DNA of 64,000 bases from Moniliophthora roreri (lineage: Eukaryota > Basidiomycota > Agaricomycetes > Agaricales > Marasmiaceae), in the NCBI GenBank assembly GCA_001466705.2, contig LATX02000233.1, forward strand, positions 372,001 through 436,000, read 5' to 3'. Of the stretch, positions 11,290 to 23,149 are shown piece by piece. A program made the translations under genes and the position numbers. The notes beneath the pieces are model-generated. The model had not been told where the DNA came from. It saw only the letters and a list, made by a program, of their open reading frames with translations, and did no database searches. How positions within the stretch are numbered: position 1 is the first letter of the stretch; each line of letters starts with the position of its first letter.

Positions 11290-14200
11290 ATGGTTCCTCA
11301 ACCACCAAACACTACGGAAAAACGGCTCGTATGGCATCCACGCCATCTAAACCGCTTCATTGTAGGCGGTGGCTCTCAAATTACTCTCTATGAATGCACT
11401 ACATCTCAGCCAGAGATTCGACACGTCACGTCTCAAAATGACTTGCAGTTTATGAAGGCGCGGTTCAGCAATCTTGTTGGCAATGGCGTCCGAGTTCCTG
11501 ACGGTTTTTTAGTGCTTTGCCTGGTCTCCGGACCCTTTATTCGATGATATGCTGGCTATAGGACATAATACTGGCCGCGTCGATCTCATTCGTCTTGAAG
11601 CATCACGATATACTGGCGCTGATAATGTCCTATCCACCGGTCCTGTCGTGGCCTTACCCGTAAAGAACCATCGCTCATGTAATACTCTGGCTTTTTGCGG
11701 GAAGGATCCGAACTATCTTGCAGTGGGTTTGGATAAAGTGAGAGGGGATGCAAGTCTGGTCATTTGGGACGTGAGCAGTGCGATGCCTCTGTTATCTTTC
11801 GGTGGTGCTAACAGCAGTCTGACTCATTCTACGGCAACGAGCAATGCAATGAACTTCTTGAACCAACAACAGATGCGCTCCAGACCTACACCACACATTC
11901 CGCGAGCTGACCAGTTGTTGGGACCCCGAGCAGATTCCCGCATGCTGCAAGTACACGCTACGACAGAACACGTTTCATCACTTGCCTTCCTCCCAGACTC
12001 TACCCATCTCCTGCTCGCCGGGATATCCAATCGATGGCTTCGCCTATTCGATTTACGTACGCCAATGCAACCACCGAATACGCCAGGTGCAGGCTCTAAT
12101 GTCGCATCCAAAGTACACGGAGTAGCAACGGATCCATTTGATCAGCACCGTATTGCTTCATGGGGAGAAGGTGTGGTTAGTGTCTGGGATACACGAAAAT
12201 TCACTGTACCCCTGCTAACCTTCACTGAACGAGATGGCGCTGCAGACGGAGGTTTTTTCGTGCCTTCACTCTTATCCACATCTGCGTCAACTTCCTCGCT
12301 CTCTGGCCTTCCGAGCAGGAAGGGTTCTGGACTCATATCTGTTTCAACTCCGGAAAGAGCCACACCAAACTATACTGCTGTCGAATTTTCCGCTAATCGG
12401 CGGGGACAGTTAGCTACTCTAGCCAAAGATGCATCTTTCGTTCGTATTTGGGACATCCTAGAGGCAGCCATGCCTTCTGCTTTGGCATCATTTTCTCATT
12501 CCGAGCCACATTCAGTGGGCGAACCTGCTTCCGACAAGAACGGCGTGCGAGGACGTCTGGTCCGAGAGCGAGAGAAGAGTATCGGCAGAGATGCGTCCAT
12601 CTCCTCCATCTCCGGTGGCCGAAAGCAGACGCATTCATTATCGAAGAGAAGCTGGCCAAATTTTCCATCTTGGGGTGCTACTGGGAGAGTACCTTCACTT
12701 GATGGAGATCAGGCCCCTGCGATGACCTCATTGGTGCTGTGTGATACGCGGAAAAGTAAGTACCAACTTCATCCGCTCCGTGTCTCAGGACGATCTCAAG
12801 TACATTGTTCCTAGCTCACCCCTTAATTCCGCTGTCCGCCTCACAGCATCCCCCTACGTCCCCGCGTTCACTCACATCGTTCGCACTTGTGCCCAGCATC
12901 TCGTTGTATGATCGCCAGCAATCCACTACCTTCACAAAGATCGTAATAATAACTTCGACCGGCGAACTGGCACTTCAAACATTACATGACTCTCCAAACG
13001 CTGAATCTGTTTGGAGTGCCAAAGGGCACATAGGCGGAATTGGGTACCCATTCAGAGGTGGAAATACCAACGAATCCGTCAGCGATACGAGATCTGCAAT
13101 ACTTACCGATACCTGGGTATCTCTATCCAAAAGCAAGTCCAAAAGCAAAAGCAAATCACAGGCTGAAGTGGAGGAAGATGAGAGAATAATTCGAGGCAGG
13201 CCACTGGGAACTGCTGTTCAGCACCGCTTCAATGATCACGAAGTATCGAATCAACCACCATTTCAAAATCGTTCACTTCATGCGAAAGTCGATCATTTCA
13301 ACGAGGCCTCGGACACCCAACGCCCATCCGTAGTTGAAAGGGGTAGACGACAGGTCAAGAACGTTCGAACACGATCTAACATTGCGATAGCATCTGTTTC
13401 ACGAGATCCCATCCACTTGGATGATGATATATGTACCATCATGAAACGTCGGGCTGAGCGGGGATATGGATTCGAGAATGTCAGTGCTTCTTGCATTTTG
13501 GTACTTGTGTTGCTGACGACATATGCTTTTCAGGTCCTGCATAACGCCGCCTTGGTCCGTGAGTTCAGCTGTAGTTCTTCCTTTTCAGAAAGCAAGAGCC
13601 TGAAAAATCTTTGGAAATGGCTCTATCGTGCGTTCCCCGGCTTCTGACTCATTGGTTTTATTGAGCTGTTCCCTTCATTAGACGTACAGAGTCACCTCAA
13701 CAGCCCTACAGGTCATATACAAGGTTATGATTTTACTTACCTCGGCGTTTGGGCGATTTGGAATGGATCAGGACAAGATGGGCATATCAGCTATGACTCT
13801 TTGCTCCATACAGACACCCGTCCCGAAGTGAATAAAGAAGCTGCTAGCGCCGACGCTACGCCTGTACATCGGAATAACACTGAACTGCCTCTGTTATTAG
13901 ATGGCAGTATTCTAGGCGAACCCTTGGGCAAGAAGAGCGGAAAACATTCGAAGTCGAAAAAGAGACATCAATCTCAACCCAGAACGACATCATCCTCAGG
14001 CAGGGAAAAAGAGAGAGGGAGTTCACCCGCGAACGGTGTAGATGAAGTTTGGCAAGAGGTTTTGAAGGAGCTGGTAGCTAGGTTTTCCTTGGTGGACATC
14101 GAAGGGGCGATGGCCAGTGTCCGGGTTTCCACATCCAAGACGTTGCAGAGACAGGCCTGCTTAGGGCTTCTTGGATGGGGGAGCGAGGCTCTAGTCGGAT

Positions 14201-15629
14201 TTGATCCACAGTCTGTAAGGAGAGTTGGCGCGGGGGAAGCAGCAAAAGGAGAATTATCAAGGGTTGCATGTTGGCTAGTGTTTCTGGGGAAGTGGGAACG
14301 TGCTGTAGACGTCCTTCTCAGCAGCTCCGGTGAGTTTTACCAGTTTTTTCTTTCTGTCTTCTGCCAACCTCAAAGTCATTTCAGATGAAATTCATCATAT
14401 GATGTCTGCCACTATCACCGTTCTGGCACCTCTCATGCTGACCACGGATTCGGGCTTGAGCAACGATGCTAATGCGCTACCTTCCCACCTTCGAACACAT
14501 TACACTCGCCTGAGCTCAAGACTACAGGATCCGTATCTCTGGGCATTGCTAAGCTATCTCACGACAGGAGATGTCCGTGCCATATTAGACATCAAGTCTG
14601 ACGGTGGGACCAAGAAAACCATCACGGTAGATGACTGTAAGACAAACATTGCGTTTCGTGAACGTCTGACACTTGCTTTCGTCTTCCTCGATGACAAGAG
14701 TCTGACGATCTATCTTCGGAGCTGTGTCGAAAAGGCTTTGAGGGACGAAGGTGACGACACAAGCAATTCCTTGGATGTGCTGGCTGTGACAGGATTGGCT
14801 ACACAAGAAGGAAGAGAGTTACTTAGTCGTTGGACAGACCAGACGGCAGATGTCCAAAGCGCTGCTATTCTAGGGTGGATGGGTTTAGCGCGCAGCCTTG
14901 ACACAAACTCGGGAAATCGTACCACACTTAAGGGAAAACCCGCAAGGGCACAACGGGAAGATAAGAGGAGGGTTGAACGGTGGGTAGAGACATATCGGGA
15001 TCTGTTGGATTCTTGGCAGATGTTCCGCGAGCGGGTTGAATTTGACATCGAGAGAGGTGCAATTGGGCAAGGAGCGATGTCGGGCGACAATAAACTAGGG
15101 GGCAAGACTGGGTGGCCTGCTATGCCCAAGCAAATCATCATACGGTGCAATTACTGCAATAAACCCATCACTCCTCTTCCTCAAGCTCGTAGTGATACGG
15201 CATCAATCATTTCCCATAAGATTGGAAAGGTCAGTCAAGTTTATTCATTGAAGGCAAGGCATCGTTCATAACTTGTATTTTTACAGCCAACTGTCTGTCC
15301 ACATTGTAGTCGTGCTCTACCTCGATGTTCTGTTTGTCTGATGACGCTCTCCATCATCCAAGATTCTGCGCGAGATGCCGAACTCATGCGGCGAACGCAG
15401 CAGAGAGGTTGGTAGATATTTTCCAGAGTCATGCTTTGTATTGATTCTTCCATCTTCAACTTCAGATACCATCGACGAAGCTATCGTTATCTGCCAAACA
15501 TGCCGCCACGGAGGCCATGCTTCGCATATCATTGGGTGGTTCTTTGGTGAATCAGCAGAAGATGGCGACGGAGGTCACGACGTATGTCCTGTAGCAGACT
15601 GCGACTGTCGATGTGCAAATCAGTTTTGA
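11290..15629 (+). CDS. SEA4/Mios WD-repeat protein (GATOR2/SEACAT subunit)
   Basis: A large protein, roughly 1,300 residues, in about eight exons. The N-terminal half is a WD-type propeller: LVWHPRHLNRFIVGGG, FAWSPDPLFDDMLAIGHNTGRV, LVIWDV, WLRLFDLR and VSVWDTRKF are visible blade strands. The central part is low in complexity (KSKSKSKSK near 13130 and a basic linker near 13920). It is followed by a helical solenoid. The C-terminus has CNYCNKPI, VCPHCSRALPRCSVC and CQTCRHGGHASHI with a final CPVADCDCRC. That is the zinc-ribbon/RING arrangement of Sea4/Mios. The complex acts at the vacuole to relieve inhibition of TORC1. The first intron needs either a GC donor (11458-11512, 55 nt) or an unusually short GT intron (11476-11512, 37 nt). 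Confidence 0.88.
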
Positions 15630-15860
15630 TTGTGTCCCGATTCAGTGTGTATATCATAGGTAGAAATATAGGCCGGATGTATCTAATGTACAGTATTGAT
15701 GAAGAAAAACCAAGTGTCATGGAAGCAAGGACATGAGTGCGCGGGAGAACTAGAAGCAGGGAACAACAGGCTGCCAAAAAGCGTAAAAGAACAATAACAA
15801 TACGATGGATATCGACATAGTGGTGTCTGTCACCAAGGGAAAAAAGAATGAAATTCGCTA

Positions 15861-18781
15861 TTACCGCGGAGTGTCGCAAACCTTGCATTTTGTTGCGGCA
15901 GAGTCCGTGTTCTCCAACGTACAGGTCGAACACACCCATGATCCAGCCGCTGGTGCGGGTTTTGGCTTCATGCCTGCCGCTGCCCAGTCAAACCCCTGCA
16001 CCACTGGCTTGGTGGGTGGCGGTTGCCTAGATTCATCACAAAATGCACACTTCGTGGCCATGGGGTTGTCGTTCCTGAGCTGGCAGGTGGAACAGGTCCA
16101 CGATCCTTCAGCTGGTGCAGGCTTTGGTTTCATGCCTGCAGCTGCCCAATCAAAGCCCTGCGCTACTGGCTTGACTGATGGCTGCTGCCTAGGTTCGTCG
16201 CAGACTGCACACTTTGTTGCTGCAGGACTGTCGTTCTTGAGCTTGCAAGTGGAACAAATCCATGCTCCTCCAGTGGGAGCAGCAACCGGTTTCATACCCG
16301 CTGCGGCGAAGTCAAAGCTTTGGGCAGGTTTTGAGGGCTTGATGGTTTCTGCAGGTGCACTGAACTCAAAACGTGGGAGAGATGCCCGGGAGGCGATCTT
16401 TGCCTTGGCCATCGCATCGTTAGAAGCGTCTGCAAGAGAGACTGTTGTAGGAATCGTGAAGGTGAAGGATGGCAGAGAAGGTAGGGGTACTGCTAGGGCA
16501 GCTTGTTTAGGATCAGTAGTCTTGGAAGACATAGCTGAGTCTATGGAGGTGGCACTGTTGTCGGGCAATGACGCAGCGGTAAAGCCGGGCAAGGGGGCTG
16601 ACGGCGTAGGGGCTGGGGAAGGCGTTGGAGTCGAGTCGAGTTTGAAACTCTGACGAAGTTTCGACGGTTCCCTGGGTATCGTGCTGGTTTTCGGTACACC
16701 AATAACCGGGAGACTTGATTTGTTATTCGTCGTCGTTGTAAGACCAAAAGGATTAGATGTACTCTGAGGAACGATGGGCTTTGCATTGTTATCCGCCTCA
16801 ACGACCTCTGATGGTTTGATCGCCTGCTTGGCGGCCACAGTTTCATCCTCATCCGACACCTCTTCAATCGTGGGACCTGACTTGGCAGCCGAGGGCGCAC
16901 TCGGTTGGACAGAGAGCCCGTTTACAGCACCGTTCGCTTTCGCTTTCTTCGTGGGCGGCTGCTCGCTATCTTCGATTTCTTCAATCCCTGGCGATACGTC
17001 CAGAGCTGTCTTTCGTGGACTTTTCCGTGTGTCAGACGGAGAAGGCGACCGCGTTGACGCAATACCATTAGTTCCGCCGTTGCCAATGTTAGCCGGCGGC
17101 CGAGATCTTGTGCTTCCCTGGAATGATAATCAGGAAGCAGAACATATAGGACTTGGTGGCACTCACTTTAGGTACAGTCGCTTCTATGATCGCCTGTGCA
17201 GTATACTGCTTTGTTGATTCCTCCTTCTTCTCTTTTTCTTTTTCCTTGTCTATCTTTGTTACAGCATCCGATCCATTGACTTCCTGTTTCTTATCACTGG
17301 CCCTAATCCGCCTACTACGTTGTTTCGGGGCACCGGTGGTCTTGACTGGACTGGCAACCTGGTACGGGTTGCTAACATCCAGATACCTCGTTGGTGTCAC
17401 CTGATTTATAAGCTCCGAGACGAAATTGGCAGCTTTTGTTTGTCTTTGGGACTGCGGAATTGGGGAGCCCTCGCCGTCAGATGAGGTTGAAGGTGAAGAC
17501 TGACCCCATGCCTGTCGTAGCGGTGAAGGAACGGCCGGTGTGGTAGGTTTCTGCGGTACGGACAGCCTTGATCTGGACGAAGGAAAGGAAGTGGATGCGC
17601 CATTGATCCTCTTTTCGCTAGAAGAATTGGGTAAACCATTACTGGATGCCGGGAAAGGTCCAGCTTGAACAGTTCTCGTAGGAGAGGGTGCAGGCGCAGG
17701 TGAGCGATTCATCTGCGGGGGAGGTGAAGAAGTTGAACCACTCGGTAAAGCTGATGACGTGTGAAGTTCGTCACCAACTCTCCGTCTCTTCGTGTCCGTC
17801 TTCGCGGCTTTTTCTGGACTATCCTTCAAAACCAAACGCTGCGAAGAGCGTTGAGATCCAAATGAAGGCAATTGATAACGATTCCGATTTCTAGACGGTT
17901 TAGCGCTTCCTCCACCCTGCCACCTATACGTGCCATTCGGATTATGCTTCAAGAGCCTAGGAGCGGGAGTTTCTGACGATTGGCTTATGTTGGGTGATTC
18001 GGTGGGCGCTGTGAACCTGAATGAAGCGTTGTTGGTGCTTGTGGAAGTAAATAATGGTGAGTTACCCCGCAGCGGTGTCGATGGGGTGCTACTGGAGAAC
18101 CGGAAGGGCTCGCGACTTTCAACTGCAATATGCGTAAGATAGGTGAGAAAACAGAAGGTAGGCACCACTTACCAGGCGCGCTCTTCTTAAGAAGAGAAAT
18201 TAGTCCTTCAGCTTCAATAGAGCTGATTGGCTGATCCCGGCGAGATTCCAAAAATGACGTGACAATGTCTATGCCTTCAGCTGGAGAAACAGGGTCATTG
18301 AAGAGGTTCTGCGCAGCAGCTTTCTGAGAAGAGGATGAAGGTGGTGGACCGTTAGCAACGGGGAGAGGTTGCCTGGTTGACTGTATAGTTGTGCGAGGTT
18401 CAGGCGCCTTGGGATTTAATGTATTCGCCATCTGTAAACACATTGGCATTTAGATACAGACATAGGTCGATACAATAACGCACCTGACGACCACGAGCAG
18501 ACAACGCCTTTGCTGGACTTTGTCCATGTTCCTCTGCATTCCACTCCTCGTCTTCATCAGCTGGCTCATCTACAGTCGTAATTTCTGGTAAAGAACGGAA
18601 GCGCAGAGGATTCAAGTAACTGAGAAGTCCCGAAATAGACCAAGACTAGAGATGAAAATGAGCATGTCATGAACTTTGTTGAAAAAAGTATAACTGGTTA
18701 ACATACCGATTTTTTGGGCTGCGGTCGTGCGTACGGAGAGGGCCTAGCACCCGAGCGAGTTCCCCGACGTACAGCACTCAT
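15861..18781 (-). CDS. Nucleoporin with three RanBP2-type zinc fingers (Nup153/Nup1-like)
   Basis: The protein starts MSAVRRGTRSGARPSPYARP and next has SGLLSYLNPLRF, an amphipathic stretch like those that tie Nup1, Nup60 and Nup153 to the inner nuclear membrane. A long disordered Ser/Pro/Lys-rich middle follows, including a basic segment near 17300 (KQRSRRIRASDKK). The C-terminus holds three zinc fingers of the form W-x-C-x2-C-x10-C-x2-C at about 16210-16275, 16030-16100 and 15865-15930. They are separated by repeats of FDWAAAGMKPKPAP. The last finger ends at the stop codon. FG dipeptides are rare. The role is inferred as a nuclear-basket nucleoporin that binds Ran. Total length is about 880 residues. 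Confidence 0.75.
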
Positions 18782-18968
18782 TTCTCGACGAGCAGCCCAA
18801 TCTTGTAGTTGACACAAAAATACAAGGCAGTAAAGGCGAAAGCTAGCACTCAGTTGAGGGCCGGCCATAATCATAGTCACGTGCGCCTGATTCTCACGGT
18901 CCATCCGACCTCCAACGCTTCGTAAATTAGCAGCGACATACACATTTCTTCTACTCAACGCGTCGAGA
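18782..18968. promoter_or_regulatory. Divergent promoter between nucleoporin and complex I subunit
   Basis: Only 187 bases separate the two start codons, so the genes must share promoter space. No TATA box is evident. Confidence 0.5.
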
Positions 18969-19777
18969 ATGCCTGACAAGGTTCTCGAAACGCCGTATCC
19001 GGTCATTGACATTGACCCTCACTTCTCTCGAGTGGTTCGGTATTTCCGACCTTCAGACTATGGAGTTTGGGCAACTGCAACTGTGGCAGTGCCGAGTGCT
19101 TTGGTGCTTTGGGGTATGTACTAGGCTCTTCATGGACTATAATTTGATACTCAAGGCGTTCCAGAGATGGTGGATCCAAGGAAAATCGTTGTGAAGCAAA
19201 TGGAAGCAGGACCTCGTACTACACTCCCGAGTGGAAGAGTTGCCATGGGTGATGCTATATCCATCGTTACACGGCGAATGGTCACCGGTGTCAAAGTTGC
19301 TAGCGTCATTGGTTTCTGCGGAGGCTTCCTTCTAGCTTACCAGAACTCGAGCAGTGAGTATCAATTTGGTCTGACATGGCGATGGAGTTTACTCTGATTA
19401 TAGAACGTTTCTGGGGTTGGACTGAAAACAAACGCGAAGAGGAGATGGATTTGGCCGAGCTGACTCAACGTGCGAAGGAAGGAAAACCTTTGTACGGTGA
19501 ATCCAGCCAGCCAGAATGGGTATTGGGTGCTGCATACAGGAACTCGGTGTTCTCGCAACTCAAGTTTTGTGCGTGATCCTTTCTTCCTTTCGTTCGCACA
19601 GTGACGTTAATAGTACGATATTTGCAGCTGCATTCCCCATGTAAGTCTAATTCATTCATCCTAATCTCCCTTTGGCTTATCGTTTCTTTTAGGTTTAATC
19701 TTGTCAACCACCCTCACCACGGTACAGACCCTGCCAAATATGGGGTTAAGGCGGAGGCCACTACCGAAGAATCATAA
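18969..19777 (+). CDS. NADH:ubiquinone oxidoreductase 20.9/21-kDa subunit (NUXM-like)
   Basis: Begins MPDKVLETPYPVIDIDPHFS and continues VVRYFRPSDYGVW, the conserved start of the fungal accessory complex I subunit called NUXM or 20.9 kDa. Later exons give VPEMVDPRKIVVKQMEAG, a glycine-rich hydrophobic span (VASVIGFCGGFLLAYQ), then RFWGWTENKREEEMDL and a C-terminal GTDPAKYGVKAE segment. The very small exons near 19620-19640 (AAFPM) are consistent with the family. It sits in the mitochondrial inner-membrane arm of complex I. Both hydrophobic stretches, near residues 45 and 95, are preserved and no frame lesion was found. Confidence 0.85.
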
Positions 19778-20323
19778 ACTGTGTTTTGACTAGAATGACG
19801 ATTTTCATATTCTATCCAACCTCGTTCCATAACAGCCCTTCGAAACGGAGCTGACATCTACCGTCCCGGCAATGATTGAGCGCAAGGACCAATAACACTC
19901 ACGTTGTACATCACATGCCCATAGAGGGCTCAGGATTCTACCGTCTTTTACTCTTCCATTTGACATGCAGCAATAGGTGCCGCTCAATTTAAATGCATAG
20001 CTTATTTCGTGTTTGAATTGCTAGTGGTCCCTGGGTTGATGTCCTACTACGTGTCTTTTTCTGTCCTTGTGCTACTATCAATCCACTCCATGTTCCTTCT
20101 TCGGTGAACTTGTATGGTACACGAATCGATGCAGGTGATGATGTCTCGAGGTCAGGCAAAACGGCGTTTCGAGTGGCACATGATCCCCGCCCAAATCGCG
20201 GTCTGTCAGTGTCACATACATAACAGCCTGCATCCATAAAGGAGATGTCCCAGCTCATGTCCCGGTTCCGCTAGCTGGCAGTGCCTTGACACTTTTCTTC
20301 GGCTCTCTGCCTCCCCCATTATC
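19778..20323. other. Intergenic region without recognised gene
   Basis: About 545 bases between two same-strand genes. Short open frames on the minus strand (for example 19989-20258) have no recognisable domain. I see no tRNA, repeat or TATA box. Confidence 0.45.
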
Positions 20324-21028
20324 ATGCTGAGACCTTCAAAGACCCTCAATACAAACCCGTGGGCCACCGTACGCTCAGCTGTGTTGCCCAAGCTCCCAAG
20401 CTCCGACTCTACTTCAGCAGGCCCTGCGAATCGGGATGCGTCGCTCATTATACCCCAATTATACCTCTCGGACTTTGTTACAGCACGAGACAGCGCAGAG
20501 ATATCGCGGCTGGGGATCACACACGTCGTCTCAGTCCTAGAATTCGACATGGATATCCCCGAGTGCATCCCGGACTCTCATAAGATGCATGTACGAATCG
20601 CAGACCGGTCGGACGTGGATATTCTGGTCCATCTGGAACAGACGACCGAATTCATAAGGAAGGCTATTGAGGAGAGTCCTAATAATAACGTACTAGTGCG
20701 TCTCAACTTTACCCCTGATGTCGTAGTTCAACCCGTACGAATCATGATGATCCTACAGGTCCATTGCTTTGCAGGCGTCAGCCGAAGTGCCACAGTTGTC
20801 TGTGCATACCTCGTTGCTACGGCAGGCATGCGTGCGATAGATTCTATAGCTTTCGTGCAGTCAAAACGAAAGATCGTGTGCCCGAATTTGGGGTTCAGGC
20901 AGCAGCTGGAGATGTATGCAACCTATTCGTATTTATTGCCTCCAGACAAGAAGAAGGTCAAGGGACAGGGAATGGTAGAACGAATCAGAAGGATGCAGAG
21001 GAGCATGGATATTGCCCCAGCTAGCTAA
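20324..21028 (+). CDS. Dual-specificity protein phosphatase
   Basis: Two exons with a 63-nt intron (20696-20758) give 213 residues. The domain opens with IIPQLYLSDFVTARDSAEIS and GITHVVSVLEF, typical of atypical DSPs. The general-acid aspartate is probably in IADRSDVDILVHL. The catalytic P-loop HCFAGVSRSATV, directly after the intron, has the HCx5R signature. QSKRKIVCPNLGFRQQLEMY closes the domain. The intron length is a multiple of three without a stop, so retention would insert 21 residues just before the catalytic loop rather than truncate the protein. The C-terminus is basic. The substrate is unknown. Confidence 0.88.
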   Translation: MLRPSKTLNTNPWATVRSAVLPKLPSSDSTSAGPANRDASLIIPQLYLSDFVTARDSAEISRLGITHVVSVLEFDMDIPECIPDSHKMHVRIADRSDVDILVHLEQTTEFIRKAIEESPNNNVLVRLNFTPDVVVQPVRIMMILQVHCFAGVSRSATVVCAYLVATAGMRAIDSIAFVQSKRKIVCPNLGFRQQLEMYATYSYLLPPDKKKVKGQGMVERIRRMQRSMDIAPAS

Positions 21029-21325
21029 GAATGCAAAGTGATTTGCGATAGAGCGTATTCGGAAGACCAGGATACCAAAAAGAACAAGGACAAGGACAAG
21101 AATCAAGATGATGGACAACGGATGCTTGTACATATATGTTCGAGTAGATGTATATTATATCCTGAGAACAGTGAAAACTTTGAGTGTCGTCCCACCATGG
21201 TGGACATTGATGCAAGGACCAAAAGGAGCGACCTGGGATACGTTAGTGCCGCTGCTTGCGAATTGCCAGATACCCTGTCGTAGCTGGATCGTGCAGGTAG
21301 CCTGTAAGCCCTTGAACCAAAATAC

Positions 21326-22135
21326 CTATAAATCTGGGTTGAGATCTAGTTCCAGGTCGAAATCTGGCTGAGGGGCACGCAGATCGTGTCTGTAGGGGTT
21401 CGCCCCATGTTGGTGAGCATCTGGTCCTTTTGGAGATACTGTGGGTGCTAGTGCGATGGATTAGTTGACACAACGGGGAGAAAGGGGAACACTCACCTTT
21501 TCCTACTGAATGCGTTTCGCCCAAGAGACCAAGCGGTGCCTCTGCGTTGAGATGACCGCGACGCATCTTCTCTTCGTTGGGAAATGGAGGAAAGAATAAG
21601 GGCGGTGGCGGTTGACCCGGAATGTTCTGATCTGGCATGTTCGGTGGCGCTGAAGTGAAAGCGCTAAGGCTTTGAGCGTAGGCCAAAAGTTCGGGATATG
21701 GTATAGATGCTATTGAAAATAAATTCATGAAAACCAAGTGCGTAAGATATTGAGACGCGTACCTTTCTTAGCTTGTTCTATTGCTTCGATCCTCTCGTCG
21801 CCTTCCGTGATCAAGTCTTCCAACTCACGCTTCTCACTCTCCAACTCTGTGCATATTCGCCTCCACCGCGAATCAAGGTCCAATATTTCTGCTTTTAAAG
21901 CCTCGATTTTTCGCTGCTTCAGCTGATGCTTGTATGTGAGATTGACGGCAGCGGAAAGAGCTTCGTCGACTGCAAGAAAGGAGGAAAGAGGTGGAGCAGG
22001 GAGCGGTTTCTGGGGAGATGACAGGGAGAGAAATAGCGTTTGCGTCAAGGATTGAAGTTCATTGAGGGGTTTCAGAAGAATTGAAGACATAGAATCGGAC
22101 ACATCCTGCTGGTTTCTCTGAGTAACGGTAGTCAT
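21326..22135 (-). CDS. MED4: Mediator complex subunit 4
   Basis: Starts MTTVTQRNQQDVSDSM and has a long heptad-rich coiled coil (LKQRKIEALKAEILDLDSRW, then more to about residue 120), the segment that MED4 uses to pair in the Mediator middle module. The family signature IPYPELLAYAQSLSAFTSAP follows after an intron, with a proline-rich stretch (GQPPPPLFFPPFPNEEKM). The C-terminus, after another intron, is VSPKGPDAHQHGANPYRHDL and an acidic tail ending in LDLNPDL. Three exons, about 230 residues. An in-frame ATG at 22249 exists but would add 38 residues that lie inside the segment copied elsewhere (see the inverted repeat), so 22135 is preferred. Confidence 0.85.
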
Positions 22136-22226
22136 TACAGTCGTTCCGGAAAAGGTTGTCCGGTGTTTGTTTGGCCTCAAATAAATCAGAAAATTCAGAG
22201 AAAATAGGAAAAACGAATCCTCATTC
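22131..22226 (-). repeat. Inverted repeat arm A (MED4 start and 5' leader)
   Basis: Reverse-complemented, this segment reads TTTTCCTATTTTCTCTGAAT, continues through GAGGCCAAACAAACA and CGGACAACCTTTTCCGGAAC, and ends CGACTGTAATGAC. It matches 23062-23149 on the plus strand with about six mismatches over the 80-base core and one small gap. It covers the MED4 start codon and leader. Confidence 0.85.
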
Positions 22227-23061
22227 TTCCTGCACTTTACATGCTCCAATCCAAGCCATGATAGTTCATATGTGTCGAGTATGTTCAGAGAGAAGTCGTG
22301 GAGGAATTTTGAAGTGTAAATTCAACTTATAGAGGAGGTAGTACATCTGGGATAACATACAATAAAAGCAACTTCTCAGGGCAAATGTAGATATTAAATG
22401 GGTTTAGAGATGAAAGAAAGGACTTGAAGGATTGAGAACCTACATATTTCTACTGGATAAGCAGTACAGGCCTGGTGCAAGAAGGGGTGACCCCAGGGTG
22501 ACTGAATAACTAACACCTCGAATGCTTTGTTTCAACATTCTGAGCCTCGATGAGTGTAGAAAACGATTCCGGTCTTCATATGAATGCCCTGGTCCAGGTT
22601 ATATGTGATTTCGTGCTGAAAATAGCGGCTGCACGTAAGTTGTGGGCGACTACCTATAGGGCTGTGTTGAAGCATTGTAGAGGCTTGAAAATCTTTTTTG
22701 ATGGCATTGAAACAGGGACACTGGCATTTCAGAACGGAGGAATGCAGTTTTCAGTGCTTTCAGTACTGAACTGGATCTGGGATTAGATGACTCTTCCCTC
22801 AGCTTGCATAAAAAGCCACACACCCATATCAGACATGCACTGCTACTCATTTCTGAGCATACTCTATGTCTGCTAGCATCTCCTGCCCAGAACTTCTCAC
22901 AGATGACCACTGCTTAGAGGTCTACGCATCGATGATCACGTTGAGGCCATACTCGGGAGATAGGTTAATCGGAAGGTTGCATTTTGTTAGATAGTGCAGA
23001 GGGAAGTTTCTGGCAAGATTTCAGGTCTTCTGAGAGGGCCCAGAGGCGAGGCGTTGTGCGC
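22227..23061. other. Gene-poor spacer between the inverted repeat arms
   Basis: About 835 bases between the two arms. The open frames here (for example 22550-22786) are short, show no known domain and are not supported by splice sites. I see no transposase motif and no target-site duplication by eye. Confidence 0.4.
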
Positions 23062-23149
23062 AATGAATTTTCCTATTTTCTCTGAATTTTTTGATTTGTT
23101 CGAGGCCAAACAAACATCGGACAACCTTTTCCGGAACGACTGTATTGTC
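23062..23149 (+). repeat. Inverted repeat arm B (copy of the MED4 leader)
   Basis: This copy lies about 0.9 kb from MED4 in the opposite orientation. Similarity stops at the MED4 start codon, which reads TTG here, and the MED4 coding sequence is not copied. The palindrome TTCCGGAA is kept in both arms. A 145-codon open frame (22994-23431) runs across this arm but uses a different frame from MED4 and looks spurious. Confidence 0.8.

Noticed and set aside
13562..13591. 30-nt intron in the SEA4 gene (GTGAGT...TTTTCAG)
   Set aside because: The segment is in frame without a stop, and 30 nt is too short for normal splicing. Reading through is equally consistent.
15805..16653. 282-codon open frame on the plus strand across the nucleoporin C-terminus
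   Set aside because: It is antisense to the zinc-finger exons and reads as an alanine/glycine-rich shadow of the repeats. The minus strand gives clear zinc fingers.
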